Of a stretch of DNA of 25,197 nt, positions 9,856-21,100 are shown piece by piece (within the stretch, counting starts at the first letter, position 1; each line of letters begins with the position of its first letter). The position numbers and the translations under genes are program-made. The stretch is taken from NCBI GenBank assembly GCA_002633005.1, contig NMRA01000248.1, positions 579,333 through 604,529 on the forward strand. The letters run 5' to 3'. The notes below the pieces were generated by a model that was not told the origin of the DNA, did no database searches, and saw only the letters and a program-made list of their open reading frames with translations. The stretch comes from Phoronis australis (lineage: Eukaryota > Phoronida > Phoronidae).

Positions 9856-12800
9856 CTGAAGAAAGGAATTTTAAGCAAATTTTACATACACAGTAAACTT
9901 CAACGAAACTGTATTTGTTCGCCACCGCTTTTCACCAGATATAGAAAACCCCTTGTAGGATCTTAGTCGTTCAAAGTCATTGAAAAAATCAAACAATGTT
10001 TCGGAGGCGGAAATGGGTTAGATTGAGTCGCAGAATTCCCGAATTCCAAAAATAGCACGAATTTTTTCACTACTCAATTTCGAAGGAGCGACTGAGTGGC
10101 AGTTTTGAATTAGAGCTGACATGCTGCAAGCGTAGGTTGGGCCAACCCAACAAGGAAACGTGATGCAACGAAGCTGAAGTACGGTAATTAGTTAGCGCGC
10201 AGTTTGAACGCCTATAATTATAATCAAATGGAATAGAAAAGCGGTCACAGATGCCCGATGTAATAACCACTAGAAATCACCTGTAGGCATATAGTGACAC
10301 GATAACACGACATATAAAGGTATCCACCAAACACTATCGAATTTGTCAAATCAAGTCACACATTTGCCATTATTTCTTGGACATTGCTCATATTAGTTCG
10401 CATATTCATACACTCGCGTCTGACAATTTACGATCTTTGTTCACGGAGTACCATCGAAATGTACAAAAATGCAAACCACGTTGTGCAAACTATCTAATTA
10501 GAAAACATCTTTGTTACGTTATGTTTGCTTGGAAAATGGCAACTTCGGATATTTCTGTACAGCAAGCAAAAATGACCGGATACTTAGATATTATCAACAC
10601 AATTTCTCAGTAGCAGCAAACATTTTGCACATTTGTTTGCATTTTGTAAAATCAGTGATAATCACGGAAAATACCCCCAAGTTCAAGAATGGGGGAATAC
10701 ATACATGTAGTTGACGAAGAATTCAAAGAAAAAAGCCATTCGTAAATGTGTTTAGTGTACAATTTGTCTTTTGTCGAGAAGATGCTTTGATTCCAAATAT
10801 GAATGCTTTTATAAATTGTATTATATTATGCAGCATAGAACTACGGCTCCTAATTAGTAAATGGTTTTTGGAAAAACAGCATTTCGGTCACCGGCGGAGA
10901 TGCACATGTTCAGTACTCACCCATCTCGAATTTAATTTTACAAGAAGCAAGTGTAAAATGTACGAATGTACATAGTTACATCTTTAACATTGCAATTTCA
11001 TCGTGCTTTGGAGTATTTCAAAATTTGGTAATACTAGATGCCTGGTTTGTGTCATTGCTAGACTGTCCTTTTTCTGTGGGGCGGAAATAAGGTGAATGAT
11101 GGTCTGCAATTTATATGTAAAAATGTCGTATCTCGAGAAAACACGTAGAGAGAAGAGACACGAGATGCTCTCATTGTATACTGGCTTTAAACAGTTTCAG
11201 TATGAAATACCCAACGTGTACTTACACGTCCTCACTGCAGTTACAAGGCTGTGGCATCCTGTAGCCAGACTGGAGCATAGTTTGCAGGTGACTGCTGGAT
11301 ACCCCACTGTAGGGCGTCCCTCCTGAAAGACGCACGTGCAAGATTTGATTGATGCAACAAGTTACGCTACGGATCGTTTTATGATTCCTCTTACGCATGC
11401 CCAGGAAATTGAATTACTAGATAGTACCAGTTCTTGCAACATAGCCGTCTGTTTCCCACAGTACTTCTGTTTCACTCAATCCAGTATTCTTTGTAAGAAC
11501 AATAAGAGAACAAGCAAAATGCTGCTTTATAAAGCCTGATTACAGTTTTGAACTCGATCCTAGACATGAACATTTACTGTACAGGGCATTAAGCCTATTC
11601 ATCACGTAGAAGAGAGGGGAGTATTTAAATCTTTTTCAGCTAACCACTGAAGTTTTTGCCCATATTTGACTACATGTAACTAGATTATTTAATGTTTCAA
11701 AATACGGAAGATGTTGAAAACTTACCCAGTGTCACAATCTCCCACATCAGAATTCCAAAAGACCACCTGGAAATTCACCCGACAAAATAAAAGCAATCAA
11801 TTATTTCGAATTTTCCAACGGTAAACAAATGGGAATCCTAAGTAGCGGGAAGTTACTCATTGTTTTTAATTCCTTATCGGTGGCACATGACAAGAAATCA
11901 GCCTAACAAATTATGAAACGGGGTTCTCCAAATATCGAAAATATAACGAGCCCGATTAATACCACATCACACCAGAAACAACAAAAGTAACAAGGTCGCA
12001 CAAAGTTAGCCTATGCTTCCAAAATATCGTTCACATGAATCGAACTCTTCATTTTGATAATGAGCACCTGTTGGTGTCAGTGCTTTGTTAAACCAGTGTT
12101 CACCTGAGTCTACGTATCTGCGTGTTCTGGTCGTGCTTTACGTCACGAAAAAATACAGCCTGAAACACAAAATGAGCAAAAAGCTCCAAAATCAAACTAT
12201 CACCAACAAGGTTAATAATGAAGGATGGGAGCAGGTAGACTTTGAAAAAAATCTTTCAGGAACAACCTCTTCGATTATCGCAGGGTATTTGGTGAGTTGG
12301 CCTCGTGGAAAAGACAAAACAACCAATTTCCGAGCACCAACTCCAGTGTCGTTTAGCAATCGGTGAGATGGTCTTGTCGCTTCCACCTCGCAAATCTGTA
12401 ACAATCCATTTCCGAGCACCAACTCTGCTGTGAGTTCGTCTGGGTAAAGGCAAACAGCTGTTGGTGATATCACTGCATGCATTCTGAACACGCTAAATGC
12501 CCCTGGAGAATTTGGTCCTATTTGAATAGGTAAGCACCTATTTGGTCATATTTGAATACGTAAGCACCTATTTGGTCATATTTGAATACGTAAGCACCTA
12601 TTTGGTCATTTTTGAATAGGTAAGCACCTATTTGGTCATATTTGAATAGGTAAGAGCCTATTGCCTCTGGTGCAAAGTAATGGGAACAAGACCCTGGCAT
12701 AGATTTTACGGTATCAAATGCACTATTATCGTAGAAAACACAGATCAGTTCAACAGTCATAGCGAAGTAGAAACAACATACACGTCACTTTTAGTAGAAT

Positions 12801-15091
12801 AGGACTGGTCAAAGAGTGACTCGGGCGCCATCCAACGTATCGGAACTCTAGTCTGGGTATGTTTCACATAGACTTCTTCATTTCTGCTGAGTCCAAAGTC
12901 AGATATCTTGGCCGTCAAGTCTTTGCTAACCAGTACGTTTCTTGCAGCAAGGTCACGGTGAATAATCTGCAAATGAGATACACTACACACGTTTTGTGTT
13001 TTCATAATACATCAAGCAGGGGGTATGATAGGCCCCAGTTGTAAAGTAATTAGTGATCCTAAGTCTAAACATAAAGCGCAGTGCTGGACAGCACCATTTG
13101 CCAGAGTTTCCAAGAATTTAGTCACTAGTCATTCATACATGTACTTGACGTTGTCTTATAGATAAAAAAATTCGTTCGTGTATTTGATAGCAACCTTGTG
13201 ATTTCCTTCAATGGGTTGAGTTTGGTCGACCACCACCGTACACATTTTATTCTCTAACCTTAGAAGCAGCAAGATGCTTCATTCCTCTGGAGACATCTAG
13301 CGCCATTTGCAGCAACTGTTTCTCAGTGAGATACGTTGTGGAACCAACATTGGCGTAATCAGAGTCCGTGCGATTGTTCCTCAGAAATGTTCGCAGGTTT
13401 CCGTTGGCAACAAATTCCGTAGCGACAAACAAAACACCTGCAACAACAACAGTTCGAACAAAAAAAAAACAAATTCTTCGTCTTGGAATTTCAGAGAGGA
13501 GATGAAAACAAAATTCGTCGCAGATTTGAACATAAAAATCATCACCAGGGACAATAGAAGAACGTGGAGAAAATAAACACTAATAAATTCACTACATGTA
13601 CATGTACATGTAATTCACTATCCGTATATGCCACACATGGCCATTGTAAAGCCAATTAAGTGTACATGTACTATTGTTTTAAAGTACTCTCTGAAATACA
13701 AGCAATGACTTGTACATGTACGGGATTGCACTTACAGAGACAGGCCAGGACTATGATTACTGTAGGCCCTACACTGTGTTAACAAGCTGACCTACAGGCA
13801 TAGTACTGACCAGGTTTTAAGCTGTGCTCTTTGGCGCATCTCTTGATAACAAGTGTGTCGTTCTCAAAAAGTTGTGCCAGCAGATTTAGAATAATTTAAA
13901 TGATAACACGTGAAACAGAAATCTCAAGGACAATGAAATTAAGAACAGATACATGTTTCATGTGATTGACAGCCAGTTGAATAGGATCTTCGTTTGGAAG
14001 TGTTGGGTTCAAAATGATGGGCCCTTGGGAGCCCAGTGCTGCATTGTATTTGCGCTTTTTGATTTTTATTCCCTAATGGCGCAAAGGCGCAGTCCAGGAA
14101 TATTTCCAGGAATGTTGGGAATCACTGTTGGGAATGGTCTATAGAGTGAATCTGCACTGTTAAATCGAGGGGTTATGTAGTGCATTTCAACTATCGCGAA
14201 TTCTGCAACCCCCGTCACTTTTTTGACACACACTTCTAGATGTCATGGCTTCAAGTGTAAGTAATAAGTTTTTTCATAATTTAAAATTTCAATGTCGCAG
14301 TCCATGACGTCCAATTTACTAGTGTACGCTAGCATGATTGCAATATAACTCGCGAAACACTTGCGAGATTTTCCCTTTTACTAATCGCGGCGGCCACATC
14401 GAATAAATCTAGCCTTGCGTCCCGCTGACCAAAAAATTATTGATAAACCGGCTGCTCCCGGACCCGCGGCATGCTGCGTCCACTAAAATTACTTCACCTT
14501 GATGTTCACAAGCTCCAATCAACGATACGATGTTGGGATGACTTCCAACTTGACTGAGAATGTTTAGCTCTCCAATAAAATCCATCCGGTCCTTGTCTGT
14601 GGCGACAGCTAAAACGTAAGTTACTAATCAGACATCTTTCTACCCACAGAGAATACATATTTAGTTGACGTCACATGTGCACGAAGAAACACAATCTTTT
14701 GTCTTTTTTGATTCTACGGAAGCGTATACATGTAGGTGCCACAAAATCGTACATAACCCTACACAGTTCACAACATCTCCGACATCGACTGCCACACCGG
14801 AGAACTCTCTACAACATCCCCCAAAATTGCAACCGGCTTTACACAACCAACACATCACTTTCCCCAGATTGTGAAAATACTACCCATACAGAATTTACAT
14901 GTACAATATTACGAAATTAACATAAGAGAAACCGATGTCGTTCACGTTAATTTCTATCGGATCAGTTGTCATTATGGGATCACGTTAGAGTTGTGCATGT
15001 GGGCGGGACGCCGGATTAAGCATGATTGGTTTTACAAACATGTTGGTACAACATACAGACAGATACACATACATACATACATACACACACA

Positions 15092-15122
<31 letters not shown>

Positions 15123-18100
15123 TTATTTACCACCAAAGTAGCATGAACGGTGAACATTAGCGAATGTCTAGTCGATGCAAAGCGTTTTAATAGGATCATC
15201 ATAGAGAAAAGGAACATTTACTTTGTACAAGCTTGCTAATCATTTGTTACTGGCAGCTTTATCAATAACAATGACACGTTGCTTAGATTTGAACAGAATA
15301 AACAGTTAAATACTGTAATTTTTATTGTAAAAACTACCGATCCATTCCCACTGGCACTAAACTCGGGTTTTGTCAATGTAAATTTCTTAATACATCGACC
15401 ATCTGCCTCAGACCCAGGTAATGAATGGCTCTAAAGACTTTTGTCCCCTCGACCCACAACCCCTCGATCCCACCACCAACGACCTCCCTCGACCCACGGC
15501 CTGTGGCAGTAGAGATTTTTACTGCATAATATTTTTTTTACGTCACTGAGTGACTTTCCCATAAGAAATACCTACACGCGAGTCTGGTCTGGCTCAAGTC
15601 TCATGATTAAAAACAGAAAGTGGCGAGATGTGAAATGGCTCATTGAGAGCGTGTTATCGTTGTTATGGAAATAGTTCAACGAGCGGCTACAAATGGCCCA
15701 GTTTTACTAAACTTAAGGAGAGAGTATGTTAACGTGGATGTACATTCATTCACGTCTTTATTTTTTATTTCTGTTGTATACCCGTTTACAATATACTCCA
15801 TATGACGTTGAAATAGTTTTAGTTTGTTTTTCCAAACTGCATTTACTTCTTGTTCGTCTCAAATCTGCTGTGCTTGGACTCGTGGTCTACTATATATAAA
15901 AACAGAGGTTCCACTGCCACTGTTTTGGGTGATACTGATGATAATGGCGATTCTGATGATTGTAGAAACATGTTTTCATGTTGTAGTTTCACCAAAAACA
16001 ACTCTAGATCAGGTATCTAATGATACTCAAATACTTTTTGTTTTTTGAAACTACAAAAACAATTTGGGTGAATTCTTGGAAAATTTCTGCATGAAACATA
16101 TCCAATTTTGGAATTTATGAAACACCTGTTTTAATAAAAATCTGAGTACACTTGGCTGCTTGACTGAGCTGATGGTCTGGTTGAATTCCAGATTAAGGAC
16201 ATTGACTTTGCATTTTAAATTGACTACTACATTTTTGTAAAAATGATTAATCAAAAATCAGATTGTGTTTATTATTGCTAATTCTACAGTCATTGTGATT
16301 AACGATATGCCCATAAGTTACATTGAACAGTTTTGATGCTTCTATCTGACTCTGGAAAGATGAAGTGACACTTGTTTTGTTCAAAAAAGACAAAACGTTG
16401 GTCTTGACCAAGTCCTGTATAAAAGTGGGTGGAAAATAATAATTAAAGCTTTGAATCAAGAATTGTACCTTATTTGACGAAATGCAAAACCTTTATGTTA
16501 TTATCAGACCCTCGTTACAATAATTTCCATGGAAACGTAAAAAATTGACAAAATTTGACGGAAACTACTTTTTAAAATGACGTTCATAAAAATGTGCAAA
16601 GCTTTCTTGTGTGAGCATATATCAACGTTGTGTTTTGATGGAAACTTTAGAAACTATTGGGGAGCTCAAAACTTGCTTTGAGGGCATCAAGTTCGAATGG
16701 GCAAGGGTTAACTCAAACCCACATTTAAGTTTAAATAATGTAGTCACTAATTTATCAGTGATGTTTTTGTCTGCCAGATGCCCATGCATATCAGACATGT
16801 CGTAAAGCACAACAGAGTAGAAAAAAACTATTGGAATTGGAGTACATTTTATGTTTATGGACACAATCAACCTCTTCTATCTCTTACAGTGTACGTCACG
16901 TAGTTTGCAATTTCTTCCAGGGACCTTCTTTGTGACAAAGCTTTAATAGAAAACCTTTTCAAATTCCGGAAAACCGTTAAGATGTTTATTGAGGTTTTAA
17001 AACTTATTTGATAACATAGTATTTATGAATTAGTTACAAAATCACAAGGACATGACAGGAAATGAAGATAATATGTTTAGTTTTTGAAAATGTAAACATT
17101 TACATTACATCACGTGGCTAGATATTTCAGGTTGAGGTTTAATGACATGAACATTAACTCATTGGCGATTTGTCTATACATCAATTCATAGAAACCCGCC
17201 TTCTATGTTATATTTTTTTCTGAAAATCTACTGCAAAATTCTCCAATTTGCCACGTTTTGACAGCAGATGACACCGTAAACATGCCGTACCTGTAACTCG
17301 AAGAGGATCAACTTTATCACAGTGTGTGGCACTGGTTTGGGATCCAGAAAGTCGTCTCAAAATGTAGTTTGCGAGTTTTCGGGACGAAAAATGTTTTCTA
17401 GGGCTCTTTTTGATTCACATAAAGGCCTACATGAATGGTGTTATATTTAGGGTTAATGTTCATCAGAGGTTGTATGCCGGGACTCGTACGGTAATAAAGT
17501 CGCTCATGTTTTCCTAGCATAATGGTGACTGCATGGAGCAGCCTTGAGGCTCTCATGTTTGTCCTAGACCTTTCTCTACAGTTAGGGTGAATGTCATATG
17601 TGAACGACGGCGTTGCTTGTTGCCATTGTGTTTATCACCGTCCTTGGTGCTCTGCACTAGATATCAGCATCTAGTTTGCCGAGATTTTCCAGTTTTTCAC
17701 TGAGAAATGCTCGCAGACTCTGATTTCAATTTGCTCACTGCCGTCACATGTCCTGGCTTTCCACGGTGAGTTTGCGGACTTTAGCACCTGCTTCAGAATG
17801 CAGGCTCACTGCTGCCTTTCGTAACTTATCTTTCCAATTGTTGGTTGACAAAAAATTTTCACGGACAGTCGGGCATGATCCCAACTTACATGTATTTATT
17901 ATGCACACGACCCTCACGTATTGAGTTTGTGCCTTTGTTTTGGAATATTATGCCTGCAATGTCCTCGTGTTAGCATATTTCACTTGGCCGGCTAGCATTT
18001 ATACTAAGACTGACATATAACTAGTTGCAGGTGTTACTAGTTTCCGTGGTGTTGTGGCTTCTCTGGGGGTGTTGTGGCTTCTCGTAGGAGCTATGACTGT

Positions 18101-21100
18101 GGCTTCTGAGCTTACGAATTTGTGAGGGTGTTGTGTTGATTGTTGGGTGTTGTGAAGTTGGTACGGTGTTGTGATATGTGTAGGGTGTTGCAACATTTAC
18201 ACGCTTACATACGATTCACAATTGAATGCACATTACGTAAACAAAGTGTCTGAATACCAGTGTAATTTGATGTTTACCGTTCATTTTTTTCAATGCCACC
18301 TTGATAATAGAAGTGTTCTTGACGACGGTCGCAGATTGAACATCCCCAAAACTTCCTTTACCGATGACGTCACCGAAAGATATAGAAGTAAATGGTATCA
18401 TCCAGTAGTTTGGCTCCATCTTCTCATATACGACGGATGTCGGTCTGTTGTGAGATGTAAGCCGATTCTTGTCGGGCCCGTTATTTATACACTGGAAGTC
18501 AAAATATAAGCTAGATCTGCAACATGTTATCTACCATTCACGGAAGGTGAGTGCACTTACAAAATGCCATTGCAAACTACTACAGTGATGTACTAAAAAA
18601 CCTCGCAATTTGCAACCAAAGCCCCTAAATGTACAAGTTGAATGAGATTTCTAATATTATAGATTCGGGGCACAACAGCCTCCACTGTGTATGTATTGGT
18701 CAGCAGTTACGTTTTTAAACACATCTTGTGAGTGCAAGTAGCTTGAGCGGACTCGTGCCAACTTAACAAACTTGATCAGATATGCATGCTTCATACCGAC
18801 TCATATTCAATATTGTCAAGTGTAGACAACTCCATGGCAGTGTGCCCACTCCGAGGTGTCTGTCTTGAATGACCTGAAATAAAAATGCGCGGATTTGAAA
18901 TAACGCAGACAGTCTTTTGCCTTGTGCACGTGCGTGAGGTGTTTATGAGTCTGCCATGACTCATGGTTGGTTTTTAGCATTAAAGCGAGGCCAGACAATT
19001 CGAAAGTTGCCCATTTAACCGGCTTTTTATTGTTTAAATATAGAGATGCATTCAAAATCACGTGGCAAGTGAATATTTGAGGAGTAAGATCAAGACCTCA
19101 GTAGCGTAGATTAGCAGCTAGAGTTTCCATTTATTTTCGTCGGCAAGGACGAAATGCTAGGTCTTGGGGAAATTTTCACGGTTTGCATACCAAACTCAAT
19201 TTTAACGCAGTTATGTCGTGAGTGTCTTACATAACGGAAAAATGCTAAGATTCAATGCTGTTTTTCAAATCTCAATCCAACGCTATACCTGGTTCAATAA
19301 TGTTCTCAGTCACGCCTGCACTGTCCTGCATCTGTCTTCTTTTCCTGAATTATGGAAACAACAGTGAAAAGAACCAACAGACCATCCCTGGATAGAAGCC
19401 AGGTGGCATTTATTTGCAAAAATATAAATATCCTTATGCCAGCTATATAACTCGAAGAACATATATACCCATAATGAGTTGGGAAAGATTATTTTATTGC
19501 GGAAATTATTGATCATATATTTTACCATCAAAGTTTGCTGTTCTCGTCTTAAAACTCTTTCAATTAATTTATTTGAAACAATTTTGATACGTTTGTGTAC
19601 GTATTACACATTTCACAGGATTTGAGTACCAAATTTTCATACAAATGGTGTTAAACTCGACGTTCCCTCGACCATTTCGGTATTCTCGCTCCGACAGACA
19701 AATGTGATCATTAAACACTTGAGCTTGGAGTGTTGCAGTGTCAAAAACATTGTTACGAAAGGGGTGTACTGTTACGACCAATATACACATGAAATATACT
19801 TACCTACGCAATACGAACACAACGACACACAGACCAATAAGGACGAATACCAATGGACCACATATCGCACCGATTGTTTTTAGCAACGAAGACGTGCTGT
19901 AATCTCGCACTGTTGGGTTGGAACACATACATGTATACACATTTAACATCCACTACTCTGTCTTAATAATAACCAATTTGCTACAAATCAGGATAACTAT
20001 GGGAATTGTTTTCACTTGCACTACCGACATATTTACAAATGGGTCTCGCATACTATTTCAGAGGTTGAGCAAACGCGTTGAAACTCGTCTGTCTTTGTCG
20101 ACATTATGTTAGAAATGGCGAACAAAGTTATTGTCACAATAAAATCGTTCTCGACGGTTGTTCACTATTGAGACAAAACACTACGCCTAACAAAGTTACC
20201 TTCGACAAACTGGCCATCAGAGGCACCATCAACATCGAATACTTGGAAATGAGACTTCTTTTCCTGTCGAAAGTGAGGCATGTTTTATTAGTGATTATTA
20301 TTTATCGAAATGTTCCTTTGCGCAGGTGATTGCTTAGTCAAATTAGTTTAAAAAAATGATATGTGTTTATGAAAGTGTTGAAAACTGACAAATACTTTTA
20401 AGAGCAAGTTCTGTGCCGAAAATGATGGGCATTAAACCATTTCTCCGGGTGCAGTGACCATGGTGACGTGATGTTGGGGAATAACACTGCATGGTGCAGG
20501 CTATGTGAGCACACAAGGTACGTCATTATTGCAAAGGTCGCTTATTTGCAGAATTTTTTGTTATCACATTTACACGTGGTCAATGAATACAACTACACGA
20601 TGTTTACAATAGCATGTCGTTCAGTGCCAGATACATATTAGCATAGTTATGAGTATGTAAATACATCATGAAGCGAGTAAAACACAGGAGTCTTGGACAC
20701 GACTGCTTTGTTCACTGCACTCCAGTACACACCAGGCCACAACGCACATAGCAAATTATCAATGAATATCTAGAGAACGAAGCCGACACGATGGTATAAT
20801 TAGACATGGACAGTAATTAGTACGACAGGCGCAGGTGTCTATTCTACAGCCAGTAATTACTGTAGAATTCTACCAAGGCGCCAATATTGAGCATAATACA
20901 GAAATAATGACGCTTATGGAGTAAACAGTAGAAATAAGGAAAGGTAACGTAGGTTTTGAAACGCTAAGGTGTAAGAAGAGCCGTACAAGGAAGCTGCAGT
21001 TCCATATACAACATAACGGATATATGTGTGCCTGTTCATCAAATATACCACTTGTACTAGTCCAAAAATTTCTACGCTGCTGAGACATTGGCACTTAATA

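Larger units (their letters stand above)
14609..18277 (-). other. Largest RTK intron (between exons 10 and 11)
   Basis: The intron is 3669 bases and separates the glycine loop/lysine exon from the helix-C exon. It holds the CATA microsatellite, element copy 1 and the GT-rich repeat, which are listed separately. From about 15880 to 18030 only unsupported ORFs are visible. Confidence 0.85.

Noticed and set aside
12085-12491. Overlapping ORFs of 93 and 99 codons on both strands in intron 13
   Set aside because: They are mutual shadows with no motif, and lie in an intron flanked by phase-matched exons.
12518-12760. Minus-strand ORF with repeated decapeptide as a separate gene
   Set aside because: It is a by-product of a 30-bp tandem repeat in an intron, with no coding features outside the repeat.
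15032-15217. Tyr/Val/Met-Cys-rich ORFs over the CATA microsatellite
   Set aside because: They are simple-sequence artefacts; both strands read through the tetranucleotide repeat.
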